From contig JBFWUS010000013.1 in assembly GCA_050247155.1 (NCBI GenBank), forward strand, positions 16,043 through 80,042: DNA of 64,000 bases. The letters are read 5' to 3'. The DNA is from Mesorhizobium_G sp050247155. Lineage in GTDB: Bacteria > Pseudomonadota > Alphaproteobacteria > Rhizobiales > Rhizobiaceae. The notes beneath the pieces are model-generated. The model did no database searches. It was not told where the DNA came from and was given only the letters and a program-made list of their open reading frames with translations. Within the stretch, counting starts at the first letter, position 1, and each line of letters begins with the position of its first letter. This document shows positions 1 to 8,308 of this stretch, one piece after another. The position numbers and the translations under genes are program-made.

Positions 1-117
1 GGCCATGAACAGCAGGCAGGGCAGCAGCAGCCCATGACGCATCAGCGCCTGACCGAGCCCGGTAAGGCCCGTCCCGTCGGTTCGTCCGCCCTCCATGGTT
101 ATCGATGTGGTGGCCAT
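1..117 (-). CDS. ABC transporter permease, N-terminal fragment (spermidine/putrescine type)
   Basis: Only the first 39 codons are in the window; the gene runs off the left edge. The ATG at 117 opens a short polar stretch followed by the start of a hydrophobic segment (MRHGLLLPCLLFMA), as expected for the first membrane helix of an importer permease. A second in-frame ATG lies at 96. It follows the substrate-binding protein and ATPase genes on the same strand, so it is most simply a permease of the same importer. The family assignment rests on context; the sequence itself shows only an N-terminal membrane helix. Confidence 0.6.
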   Translation of the reverse strand, partial: MATTSITMEGGRTDGTGLTGLGQALMRHGLLLPCLLFMA

Positions 118-195
118 ACCTGGAAACCGCTCGCTCGGCTGTTCAAGAAAGGACGCCATCACCGGCGCGGCGAACCGCGCCGGTGGTGGCTGAGA

Positions 196-1236
196 TCATT
201 TCGACGCCCAGGCGTTGAACCGCTCCGTCAGCGCTTCCAGATTATCGTTCCAGAAGCTGCTGTCGGTCGGCACCGCTTCCTTGAGGTTGTCGCCGACCGG
301 CATGATGGCGATGCGGTCCGGCGACAGCAGCGCCGAAGACTTGAGGTTGACCGGCGCCACAGGCTGGATCTTGGAGAACTCGGCCTGCGCTTCCGGAGAG
401 GTGGCATAGCTCAGGAAGGCGTAGGCGGCGTCCTGCTTCTTGGCGCCGCTGACGATCGCCCAGTAGTCGACCGAATAGAGCGAGCCGGACCAGCCGAACT
501 TGATCGGCGCGCCTTCGGCCTGGGCCTCCAGGATGCGGCCGACGAAGGTGGTCGACATCGCCACGCCGCCGTTGGCGAGCCATTCGGGCGGCTGCGCGCC
601 GGCTTCCCACCACTGGATGTCGGCCTTGATCTCGTCCAGCTTCTTGAAGGCGCGGTCGACGCCTTCGGGCGTGGAAAGCACCTTGTACACGTCGGCCGGC
701 GCGACGCTGTCGGCCAGCAGCGCAGCCTCGAGATTGTTCTGCGGCTCACGCTTCATGCCGCGCTTGCCGGGATACTTCTTGAGATCCCAGAAGTCGGCCC
801 AGGTCTTGGGCTGGTCACCAGTCGACTTGGTGTTGTAGGCGATGACCATGCCCCAGCCGATGGCGCCGACGCCGCATTTGGTGATGCCGGGATCCTTGAA
901 GTCCGCCGCCGAGGCGAGCTTGCTGGTGTCGAGTTCCTCGATCAGTCCCTGGGCGCACGCGTTAAGGGTTTCGGGCGCACCCATCTGGATGACATCCCAG
1001 GTGGTATTGCCGGATTCGACCATCGCCTGGATCTGGCCGAGGCCGCCGGTGTAGACGGCATCGAGCACCGCATTGCCCGACTTCGCGGTATAGGGGTCGA
1101 AGATCGACTTGCGTTGCTTCTCCGTATAGGTGCCGCCCCAGGTGGCGACGGTGACGTCCTCGGCGAAGGCATGGCCTATGCCCGCTCCCAGGACCGCGGC
1201 GGCCAGCAGGCCGCCCAAGAGGCTCGATTTCTTCAT
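196..1236 (-). CDS. ABC transporter periplasmic substrate-binding protein (PotD/SBP_bac_8 type)
   Basis: 346-residue exported binding protein. Residues 1-25 form a classical signal peptide (MKKSSLLGG, a hydrophobic core and an AFA cleavage region). The mature part begins with VTVATWGGTYTEKQRKSIFDPY, typical of binding proteins for polyamines, opines and similar small cations. I chose the ATG at 1236 because AGGGGA lies about 8 bases upstream; the ATG at 1263 has no ribosome site. It sits between the ATPase gene (28 to 55 bp away depending on start) and the permease gene, so all three belong to one importer. The ligand cannot be read from sequence; the neighbouring kinase, phospho-lyase and aminotransferase genes suggest an amine or amino-alcohol. 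Confidence 0.85.
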   Translation of the reverse strand: MKKSSLLGGLLAAAVLGAGIGHAFAEDVTVATWGGTYTEKQRKSIFDPYTAKSGNAVLDAVYTGGLGQIQAMVESGNTTWDVIQMGAPETLNACAQGLIEELDTSKLASAADFKDPGITKCGVGAIGWGMVIAYNTKSTGDQPKTWADFWDLKKYPGKRGMKREPQNNLEAALLADSVAPADVYKVLSTPEGVDRAFKKLDEIKADIQWWEAGAQPPEWLANGGVAMSTTFVGRILEAQAEGAPIKFGWSGSLYSVDYWAIVSGAKKQDAAYAFLSYATSPEAQAEFSKIQPVAPVNLKSSALLSPDRIAIMPVGDNLKEAVPTDSSFWNDNLEALTERFNAWASK

Positions 1237-1291
1237 GTCTTGTTTCCCCTGTTCGGTTTTCATGGAGGTTGATGTTCAGCCGCCTTGTTTG

Positions 1292-2404
1292 TCAGCCTTG
1301 GTCGAGGGCGCGGCAATCGCGTGCCGCCCAGCCGATCTTGATGCTTTCACCGGGCGAGCCCATGCTGATGCCCGCGCTGTTCGGGATCTTGACGATGAAG
1401 CCGGGCTGCGCGCACACCGTGGCCGACATGCGCAGGTGGTCGCCGTGGAAGACTACCTCGTCGACAGTCGCCTCGAAGCAGTTCTCGGCATTGGCGGCTG
1501 CATCGCCGACAACCACACGTTCGGGCCGGATCGACAGTGTCGTGCGCTCACCCGGCGCCGAGACGTTGATCGCGGCCGCGCGGATGCTCTGGCCGTTGCC
1601 GGCGTCGATCGTGCAGTTCTCGCCGTCGATCGCCTTGACCGTGCCGTCCAGCCGGTTGTTCTCGCCGATGAAACGCGCGACGAAGCTATTGACCGGCTCC
1701 TCGTAGATCTGCCTTGGTGGGCCGAGCTGCTGGATCTTGCCGCCGTTGAACACCGCCACCCGGCTGGACATGGTCAACGCCTCGGACTGGTCGTGGGTCA
1801 CATAGACCACGGTGACGCCCAGCCGCTGCTGGATGTGCATGATCTCGTACTGCATCTCCTCGCGAAGCTGCTTGTCGAGCGCACCGAGCGGCTCGTCCAT
1901 CAGCACCAGCGACGGCTCGAACACCAGCGCGCGGGCAAGCGCCACGCGCTGCTGCTGGCCGCCGGAGAGCTGCCCCGGCAGGCGGCCGCCGAAGCTGTCG
2001 AGGCGGATCATCGCCAGCGCCTTGGCCACCCGCTCCGCCGTCTCGGCCTTGCCGATGCTGCGGGCCTCGAGCGGAAAGGCGATGTTCTCTGCGATCGTCA
2101 TGTGCGGAAACAGAGCATAGCTCTGGAAAACCATGCCGATGTTGCGCTTTTGCGGCGGCATCGAGCCGATCGACGCGCCATCCAGGAAGATGTCGCCCGC
2201 CGACAGGCTCTCGAAACCGGCAAGCATCATCAGGCAGGTCGTCTTGCCCGAGCCGGACGGCCCGAGCAGGGTAACGAACTCACCGCGCTCTATGCCGAGG
2301 TTGAGATCGGACACGACCTTCGCATGTCCGTCATAGCTCTTCTGGACGCCTGCGAATTCGACGAAGCTTCTTTGCGGGACGGCACCGCTGCGGGCATGCA
2401 CCAC
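1292..2404 (-). CDS. ABC transporter ATP-binding protein (PotA type)
   Basis: About 370 residues. The ATPase domain starts with VEFAGVQKSYDG and contains Walker A GPSGSGKT, the signature LSGGQQQRV, Walker B VLMDEP and the switch histidine in VTHDQSEA. A C-terminal TOBE domain follows from about residue 280, as in spermidine/putrescine and iron-type importers. The frame is open to an ATG at 2554, but that adds about 50 residues unlike the family. I prefer the GTG at 2404, which has GGGAG 8 bases upstream. It energises the importer made with the binding protein and permease downstream. Confidence 0.88.
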   Translation of the reverse strand: MVHARSGAVPQRSFVEFAGVQKSYDGHAKVVSDLNLGIERGEFVTLLGPSGSGKTTCLMMLAGFESLSAGDIFLDGASIGSMPPQKRNIGMVFQSYALFPHMTIAENIAFPLEARSIGKAETAERVAKALAMIRLDSFGGRLPGQLSGGQQQRVALARALVFEPSLVLMDEPLGALDKQLREEMQYEIMHIQQRLGVTVVYVTHDQSEALTMSSRVAVFNGGKIQQLGPPRQIYEEPVNSFVARFIGENNRLDGTVKAIDGENCTIDAGNGQSIRAAAINVSAPGERTTLSIRPERVVVGDAAANAENCFEATVDEVVFHGDHLRMSATVCAQPGFIVKIPNSAGISMGSPGESIKIGWAARDCRALDQG

Positions 2405-2649
2405 TCTTACAGCTCCCTTTTCGAAGTCTCGCAGGCTTCGTCGGCCAGCGACACCATCGCCGAGACCTCTCCGGATTGCCTGGCGCCCGCCCTGCCACCG
2501 CCCCTGACGAACCATTGCGATCAAGGTGCAATCTCCCCTGACGGGTTGTTCCAAGTCCGGAACTTTCTCTTTCTATGATCGCTTGTGCCGTATTGTCAAG
2601 AGAAACGCCGTATCTCATGTCAAGACGGATAGGTGGCAGTCTGACGCAA
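2405..2649 (-). promoter_or_regulatory. Promoter/operator region with two GCCGTAT repeats
   Basis: This 245-bp gap separates the phospho-lyase gene from the ATPase gene on the same strand. It holds two direct copies of GCCGTAT at 2587-2593 and 2607-2613, exactly 20 bp apart, so on the same face of the helix. The same heptamer occurs in reverse (ATACGGC, 5178-5184) in front of the IclR gene. I infer a binding site for that IclR regulator; no promoter boxes are clear. Confidence 0.4.
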
Positions 2650-3921
2650 TCATCCGACCTTGAGAACCTGGTCGAGCGTATCGATCAGAAGATCGGCGTC
2701 GGACCGACCGAAGACGAGCGGCGGCCGGATCTTCAGCAGATTGGACGCCGGTCCGGTAAGGCCGACCAGAACGCCGCGGTGGCACATGTCATTGATGATC
2801 TTGCGTGCCCGCATGGGATCCGCCTGCCCCGTCGCGGTATCGACGATGGCGACGCCCAGGAACAGTCCGGCGCCCCTTACGGCGCCGACCGCGTCGCTGC
2901 GGCCAGCCAGCGCGCTCAGGCCCTCCTTGAGGTAGGAACCGACGACGCGCGCGTTGTCGCGCAGCTTTTCTCGCTCCAGCACATCGAGCACCGCAAGGCC
3001 GACCGCGGCGGACACCGGGTTGCCGCCGAACGTGTTGAAATATCGGTCGCGGGCAAAGAAGGCGTCCACGATCTCGCGTCGCGTCACCAGCACCGCCAGC
3101 GGATGGCCGTTGCCCATCGGCTTGCCGGTGGTGACGATGTCGGGAACGATGCCGAGGTTCTGGAAGCCCCACATCGCCGTGCCGGTTCTGCCGAGGCCGG
3201 GCTGCACCTCGTCGGCCACACACAGGCCGCCGGCCGCGCGCAGGCGCCGCAGCGCCTCGTCCAGGTAGCCAGGCGCCGGCAGTTCCAGGCCGTCCGTGGC
3301 GAACAGGCTGTCCATGTAGAACGCCGCCGGGCGGTGCCTATGAGCGGCGAGCGCTGCGATCGCCGCATCGAAATGGTCGGCATAGGCGTCGGCGCCCTGC
3401 ACCGAAGCCGTGGCGTCCGGCGGCGCCGGCACGGTCGCCAACCAGTGGTTGGGCCGCTCGGTCGTGCGCGTGGAGCAGTCGAGCGCGGACACGAAAGTAG
3501 AATTGCCGTGATAGGCGTGGCGGGTGGCGATCGCCCCGTCATTGCCCGTGAAGGCGCGAGCCAGCCGCCAGGCCAGGTCGTTGGCCTCCGTTCCGGTGCA
3601 GACGAACATGCAGGTGTCCAATCCCTGAGGCATGGTCGCCAGCAGGCGCTCGGCATAGTCGAGAACGGTTTCGTGCAGGTATCGCGTGTTGGTGTTGAGC
3701 GTGGCCGCTTGCCGCGTCAACGCCTCGACGACAGCGCTGTTGCAGTGCCCGACATGCGGCACGTTGTTGTAGGCGTCGAGATAGCGCTTTCCTTGGCCGT
3801 CGACGAGCCAGACGCCCTGCCCCGATACGGGATGGAACGGAAAGTCGTAGAACTGCCGCATACCAGGACCGAGGAGCTTAAGACGACGCTCCGACAGGGT
3901 GAGTGGGCCTGCCTGGCTCAT
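2650..3921 (-). CDS. Class III PLP-dependent aminotransferase / phospho-lyase-like enzyme
   Basis: 423 residues of fold-type I class III aminotransferase. The PLP lysine is K267 in VTTGKPMGNGHP; the cofactor aspartate lies in VADEVQPGLGR; CTGTEAND is the phosphate-binding loop. The N-terminal motif YLDAYNNVPHVGHC and the GKPMGNGHP context match the AGXT2L1/AGXT2L2 branch, whose animal members act on phosphoethanolamine and 5-phosphohydroxylysine as phospho-lyases rather than transaminases. The start ATG overlaps the kinase stop codon (ATGA), with GGAG 7 bases upstream inside the kinase gene, so the two are translationally coupled. A kinase plus phospho-lyase pair is the logic of hydroxylysine breakdown; the substrate here is inference. 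Confidence 0.85.
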   Translation of the reverse strand: MSQAGPLTLSERRLKLLGPGMRQFYDFPFHPVSGQGVWLVDGQGKRYLDAYNNVPHVGHCNSAVVEALTRQAATLNTNTRYLHETVLDYAERLLATMPQGLDTCMFVCTGTEANDLAWRLARAFTGNDGAIATRHAYHGNSTFVSALDCSTRTTERPNHWLATVPAPPDATASVQGADAYADHFDAAIAALAAHRHRPAAFYMDSLFATDGLELPAPGYLDEALRRLRAAGGLCVADEVQPGLGRTGTAMWGFQNLGIVPDIVTTGKPMGNGHPLAVLVTRREIVDAFFARDRYFNTFGGNPVSAAVGLAVLDVLEREKLRDNARVVGSYLKEGLSALAGRSDAVGAVRGAGLFLGVAIVDTATGQADPMRARKIINDMCHRGVLVGLTGPASNLLKIRPPLVFGRSDADLLIDTLDQVLKVG

Positions 3922-4985
3922 GGCTGTACTCCTGATGTCTCAACGGTCGGGTCTTCTGGAAACGGATAATCCGGGTTCAGCAGCCTGTCCGTCATGGCCG
4001 CAAGATCGCCATCCGCGATGATCTCCATCGTGCGCCATACCGATGTCTCGACCGAAGGATCGAAATGGCCGCTGCCGGGATGCGTCAGGCGGCGGCCGGC
4101 GATGACGCCCATGCGCACCGCGAGGCGCGCGAGAATCAGCACCGGCAGCACGACAGCTTCGTCCTCGGTCAGCCGCGCTCCCTCGAAATAGCCGCCCACA
4201 ACATCCGCGGCGGCGGCAACTGGATCGGCTTCGCCAAAGGTCTGGTGCGCCGCCGCCACCGCCACCTCAAAGACGCGCGCCGACCGCACGGCGTCACCGA
4301 AATCGATGATGCCCGACAACGCGTCCGGCCGTGCCGGGTCGACCAGCACGTTGTTGCCGTTAAGGTCGTTGTGGATAGCCTGTACCGGCAGCCGGTCCAG
4401 GCGCGGCGCCACAACCGCATCGAACAGGCCGAGCGCGCGCTCGGCCAGGAGCCGCTGCTGTCGCACCTCGAAATGGTCCAGCAGCGGCCGCAGCTTGGCC
4501 GTGTGCTTAAGGTCCCAGATCAGGCCATGGTCGGGCACGCGCCAGTCGAAATTTTCCAGCGCCCGGTCGAGCCGCGCTGCGACACGGCCCAGTTCCCGGC
4601 GGAAAGCAGTGCTGCGCGGACGCACGGCGGCGACTTCGCCCGGCAGGCAGGTCAGCAGCCGCACCGGATGCATCTGCCCGCTCGCGCCCGCCGCCAGCCG
4701 CATCACGGAGCCGTCCGACGCTGCAATGAGCCGGGGGACAGGCAGATCGGGTGCGACCGCGGCCAGATGCAGCAGCAATGTGTTCTGGCTCGCCAGCGCC
4801 TGCCGGTCTTCCGCTGCGTTGGCGGCCTTGAGGATGAACGCCTGGCCGTCGGTCGCGACGATGCGGAAATTCTGGTCGCGCTCGCTGGACAGGATCGCGG
4901 CCGATCCGGTGACGCCGAACAGTCCGGAAGCGAGCCGCTCAGCCTCTCGTTGCGAAAAACGGGGCGTGGTCGCCTGTCCCGCCAT
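3918..4985 (-). CDS. Aminoglycoside-phosphotransferase-fold small-molecule kinase (hydroxylysine kinase-like)
   Basis: 355 residues with the APH/choline-kinase fold. The ATP site includes SERDQNFRIV and FILKAAN near the N terminus. The catalytic loop IHNDLNGNNVLVD (H, D and N conserved) and the metal-binding IIDFGD are both intact. It is coupled by a 4-bp overlap to the downstream phospho-lyase-like gene. The same two modules occur fused in one protein at 43418-46471 in this window. I infer that it phosphorylates an amino-alcohol which the partner enzyme then eliminates and deaminates. The ATG at 4985 lacks a good ribosome site, so the exact start is uncertain. Confidence 0.82.
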   Translation of the reverse strand: MAGQATTPRFSQREAERLASGLFGVTGSAAILSSERDQNFRIVATDGQAFILKAANAAEDRQALASQNTLLLHLAAVAPDLPVPRLIAASDGSVMRLAAGASGQMHPVRLLTCLPGEVAAVRPRSTAFRRELGRVAARLDRALENFDWRVPDHGLIWDLKHTAKLRPLLDHFEVRQQRLLAERALGLFDAVVAPRLDRLPVQAIHNDLNGNNVLVDPARPDALSGIIDFGDAVRSARVFEVAVAAAHQTFGEADPVAAAADVVGGYFEGARLTEDEAVVLPVLILARLAVRMGVIAGRRLTHPGSGHFDPSVETSVWRTMEIIADGDLAAMTDRLLNPDYPFPEDPTVETSGVQP

Positions 4986-5346
4986 ATCGCGTCAACCGGC
5001 CGATCCAGTTGCCGCGACGGCGCGGCCACCTTCCCGCACCCGCTGTCCCCGGCACAAACGCCCTTGCGGGAAACCTCGCGATGTTACGGCGCCTCGTGCG
5101 CCGAAGGAGAAGGACATGTCCCGGCCATGCGGCATTTTCCAAGTGTTCCGCTTGAGAAAACTGTGTTGCCTATTATGATACGGCAATCGCTGCGTCAACA
5201 AGTCGTACCGTCGATTCGGCGGCGCGATTGGAGAGCGCGCCGGTGCCGCCGGGCATCTTGCGTCGCTCGCCGGAACCGAACAACTATCGGCTGGAAGGCG
5301 TCCGGATGAATACGAGTCTGGACGGCCACGCAACGAAAGGCACACC
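4986..5346. promoter_or_regulatory. Divergent intergenic region between kinase and IclR genes
   Basis: 361 bp between two divergent genes. The clearest element is the imperfect palindrome TTGCCTATTATGATACGGCAA at 5167-5187 (outer arms TTGCC/GGCAA), which includes the ATACGGC also seen upstream of the ATPase gene. It is a reasonable IclR operator. No coding sequence is evident. Confidence 0.4.
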
Positions 5347-6177
5347 GTGAGCAAATCCGACGATCAAAGGCTTGGCGTGAAATCGGTTCATCTGGCGTTC
5401 GAGGTGCTTGAGGCGGTTGCCTTCGAGCCCGGGGAGATTGGCGTCAGCGAACTCGCCAACAAGCTGCAGACCACGAAGGGAACCGTCTTTCGTCACCTGC
5501 AAACGCTCGTGGAAAGGGGCTATCTCATCCAGAACGCGGCGACCCAGCGCTACCGGGTTGGCGCCAGGGCCTACCTGATCGGCCGTGCGGCGGCCGAGCG
5601 TGTGGACATTATTACAGGTTCGCAGGATGCGCTGCGATCGCTTCGTGACGAGACCGGTGAGACCGTGGTCGTTTCCAGCCTCAGCAACCGTGGCAACATC
5701 GTGATGAACACGATGATCGGCAAGTCGCCGCTCGAAATCGGCGTCAAGGTGGGCAGCATGCTCGAACCGCACGCCACCGCCCAAGGCAAGGCGGTCCTCG
5801 CCTTCGACAGTCAGGGCCTCATCAAGCAGTTGCGCCGCAGAGGCCTTGTCGGCCTGACGCCGTACACCGTGACCGATATCGACGAGCTCGAGCGGCAGTT
5901 GGAAGCGGTGCGCACGAGGGGCTACGCAACGGCGGCGGAAGAAATGCTGCTCGGCATCAGCGCGCTTGCCGCGCCGGTGATGGACGGCTCCGGCAAGACA
6001 GTGGGCTCGATCGCCATCGTCGGCTCGATCCAGAATATCGGCCGCGAGCCGTCGCCCGAGCAGATCGAGGCGGTGCTGCGGGCCGCGCAAAGGGTTTCGT
6101 GGAATCTCGGCTATGTCGGGAACCTTCCCTTCGAGGCGCGCGGCGGCCGTGCAGCGGCGAAAAAGGCGGCCAGCTAG
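5347..6177 (+). CDS. IclR-family transcriptional regulator
   Basis: 276 residues. Residues about 12-70 form the winged helix-turn-helix (ISELANKLQ-type helix VSELANKLQTTKGTVFRHL), and residues about 90-260 form the IclR effector domain (EPHATAQGKAVLA, then VRTRGYATAAEEM and GISALAAPV). GTG at 5347 is the start. It is divergent from the kinase/phospho-lyase/importer genes and co-directional with the catabolic genes downstream, so it probably controls both sides. The TAG stop is supplied by the first bases of a CTAGAGCGG repeat, as also happens at 15537. Confidence 0.92.
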   Translation: MSKSDDQRLGVKSVHLAFEVLEAVAFEPGEIGVSELANKLQTTKGTVFRHLQTLVERGYLIQNAATQRYRVGARAYLIGRAAAERVDIITGSQDALRSLRDETGETVVVSSLSNRGNIVMNTMIGKSPLEIGVKVGSMLEPHATAQGKAVLAFDSQGLIKQLRRRGLVGLTPYTVTDIDELERQLEAVRTRGYATAAEEMLLGISALAAPVMDGSGKTVGSIAIVGSIQNIGREPSPEQIEAVLRAAQRVSWNLGYVGNLPFEARGGRAAAKKAAS

Positions 6178-6250
6178 AGCGGGATGGGTCATTCCATATC
6201 GCGTGACAATGTTTTGCTCTGCGTTCCAGAAACGTTGACGCATCCCGTTA
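6174..6250. repeat. Short palindromic repeat starting CTAGAGCGGGATG
   Basis: Starts with CTAGAGCG, the same terminal bases as the MITE at 37963-38235. The left arm CGGGATGGGTCA (6180-6191) pairs with TGACGCATCCCG (6236-6247) with one mismatch. It overlaps the stop codon of the IclR gene. RNA from it would fold as a hairpin, so it could also act as a 3' processing or termination element; no U-run follows. Confidence 0.5.
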
Positions 6251-6391
6251 TTGCGGCTAGTGTCCTCCCCGATCGCCGAGGGCGCGTCGCGTCGTCGCTC
6301 CTGCATGCCAGAACGGACCATCGCGGTTTCCGGCAATCGCGGCCGGCAACCACCGTTTCTCGGCGACGTCATCTCAAGCGGAACGGATCGC

Positions 6392-7819
6392 ATGTCGACA
6401 AATCTCTTCATCAACGGAAAATGGTCAGCGGGTTCAGGCAAACGCCGGGGAGAGGCCCGCAACCCCGCGACGGGCGAAGTCATCGGCGAGGTCGCCTTCG
6501 CCGAGAAGGCGGATCTCGACGCCGCGCTGGCCGCCGCGGAGGAAGGGTTCCGCGCCTGGAGCCGCGTTTCCGCGTATGAACGCGCGGCCATCCTGCGCCG
6601 GGCCGCGAACCTCAGCCGCGAGCGCGCCGACGCCATCGCCCACGCCATCACGCGCGAACAGGGCAAGCCGCTGTCGGAAGCACTGATGGAAGCGCGCGGC
6701 GCCGGCGATCACATCGACTGGTACGCCGAAGAAGGACGCCGCGCCTATGGCCGCGTCATCCCGGCGCGCACTCCCAACACGCTGCAGATGGTGCTGCCCG
6801 AGCCGGTTGGACCGGTCGCCGCCTTCTCGCCATGGAACTTCCCGATCGGGCAGATCGTGCGCAAGATCGCCGGTGCGCTGGCGGCCGGCTGCTCCATCAT
6901 CGCCAAGGCGCCCGAGGAAACGCCGACCTGCGTCGTCGAACTGGTGAAGTGCTTCGAGGAAGCAGGCGTGCCGGCCGGCGCGCTCAATCTGGTGTTCGGG
7001 GTTCCCGCCGAGATATCGCAGCACCTGATTGCGTCGAGCATCATCCGCAAGGTTTCCTTTACCGGCTCCGTGCCGGTCGGCCGGCATCTCGGTGAACTGT
7101 CGGCGCGCCACCTCAAGCGCACGACCATGGAACTGGGTGGCCACGCCCCCTTCATCGTCTGCGACGACGCCGATCCGGCTGCCGCTAGCGCCACCGGTGT
7201 CGCGCTGAAATTCCGCAACGCCGGGCAAGTCTGTGCTGCGCCGACGCGTTACCTTGTGCAGGACGGGGCTTTCGATGCCTTTGTTGAGGCTTTCGTCGCC
7301 GGCGCGGCGAAATTGAAGGTCGGCGACGGGGCGAAGGACGGCACGCAGATGGGGCCGCTCGCCCATGCACGCCGGCTGGACGCCATGGCCGGCTTCGTGC
7401 GCGACGCGGTCGAGGCCGGCGCCGAGCTACGCACCGGCGGCGGTCGCGTTGGCAACGAAGGCTTCTTCTTCGAGCCGACCGTGCTCGCCAACGTCCCGCT
7501 TTCGGCGCGTATCATGAACGACGAGCCGTTCGGCCCCATCGCCATCGTCAATCGCTTCTCCGAAGTGGAGGACGCAATCGCCGAGGCCAACCGCCTGCCC
7601 TTCGGGCTGGCCGCATTCGCCTTCTCGCGGCGGGTGGATCGCACCGACCGGCTGATGCGCGGCATCGAGGCCGGCATGGTCTCGATAAACCATTTCGGCA
7701 TCGCCGCGCCGGAAACCCCGTTCGGGGGCATCAAGGACTCCGGCCACGGCAGCGAAGGCGGATCGGAGGGCATCCAGGCCTATTTGACGCCGAAATTCGT
7801 CAGCCAGTTGAATGCCTGA
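6392..7819 (+). CDS. NAD(P)+-dependent aldehyde dehydrogenase (succinate-semialdehyde dehydrogenase-like)
   Basis: 475 residues, the usual ALDH length. Catalytic residues are visible: the general base E247 in TMELGGHAPF and the nucleophile C281 in FRNAGQVCAAP; the Asn of the oxyanion hole lies in SPWNFPIGQ. FTGSVPVG is the cofactor-binding turn. MELGGHAPFIV and the overall pattern resemble succinate-semialdehyde and related omega-aldehyde dehydrogenases. I chose the ATG at 6392 (MSTNLFINGKW), which fits family N termini, rather than upstream starts. It probably oxidises the aldehyde produced by the aminotransferase at 8309. Confidence 0.9.
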   Translation: MSTNLFINGKWSAGSGKRRGEARNPATGEVIGEVAFAEKADLDAALAAAEEGFRAWSRVSAYERAAILRRAANLSRERADAIAHAITREQGKPLSEALMEARGAGDHIDWYAEEGRRAYGRVIPARTPNTLQMVLPEPVGPVAAFSPWNFPIGQIVRKIAGALAAGCSIIAKAPEETPTCVVELVKCFEEAGVPAGALNLVFGVPAEISQHLIASSIIRKVSFTGSVPVGRHLGELSARHLKRTTMELGGHAPFIVCDDADPAAASATGVALKFRNAGQVCAAPTRYLVQDGAFDAFVEAFVAGAAKLKVGDGAKDGTQMGPLAHARRLDAMAGFVRDAVEAGAELRTGGGRVGNEGFFFEPTVLANVPLSARIMNDEPFGPIAIVNRFSEVEDAIAEANRLPFGLAAFAFSRRVDRTDRLMRGIEAGMVSINHFGIAAPETPFGGIKDSGHGSEGGSEGIQAYLTPKFVSQLNA

Positions 7820-7870
7820 GGCGGGACACTCGCTGCAAGAGGCGCCACCGGCACAGATCGGGGAGTAGCG

Positions 7871-8227
7871 ATGAGCCTGGAGCTTATGAAGCGTTTCGGC
7901 GCGTTGTGGTCGGCCCGCGACCTCGACGGCTGCATGGAGTGCTTCAGCGACGACGCGGTATACGCCGCCGCGATCGGCCCGGAACCAGGGACAACCCATA
8001 CCGGCAAGCCGGCCATCCGGGCGAAACTGGCCGAGATCTTCGCCGACGCCACCGTCTCACCACTCGCCTGCGGGCGCTTCTTCCCGCATGGCGATACCGG
8101 CTTAATGGAGTGGTCCATCGACAAGCGGATGCCGGACGGCAAAACCAAGACGATCCGCGGCCTCGATCTTTACGAGTTCCGCAATGGGCGGATCACGCTC
8201 AAGGATTCCTACCGCAAGACTTTCTGA
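7871..8227 (+). CDS. NTF2-like/SnoaL-type small protein
   Basis: 118 residues. The pattern MKRFGALWSARDLDGCMECFSDDAVY, then RAKLAEIF and a C-terminal DLYEFRNGRITLKDSY, is the cone-shaped NTF2-like fold (SnoaL/ketosteroid-isomerase superfamily). These proteins often bind or isomerise small hydrophobic molecules, but many have no known reaction. It lies 51 bp after the aldehyde dehydrogenase and 81 bp before the aminotransferase in the same direction. Its role in the pathway is unknown. Confidence 0.75.
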   Translation: MSLELMKRFGALWSARDLDGCMECFSDDAVYAAAIGPEPGTTHTGKPAIRAKLAEIFADATVSPLACGRFFPHGDTGLMEWSIDKRMPDGKTKTIRGLDLYEFRNGRITLKDSYRKTF

Positions 8228-8308
8228 GGACGTCCTCGGTCGCGAAAGGGGTTGCGGGAGAATGATGTTTCGTATTAAGTAACACCGTTTTGTAGAAACG
8301 AACGAGCC

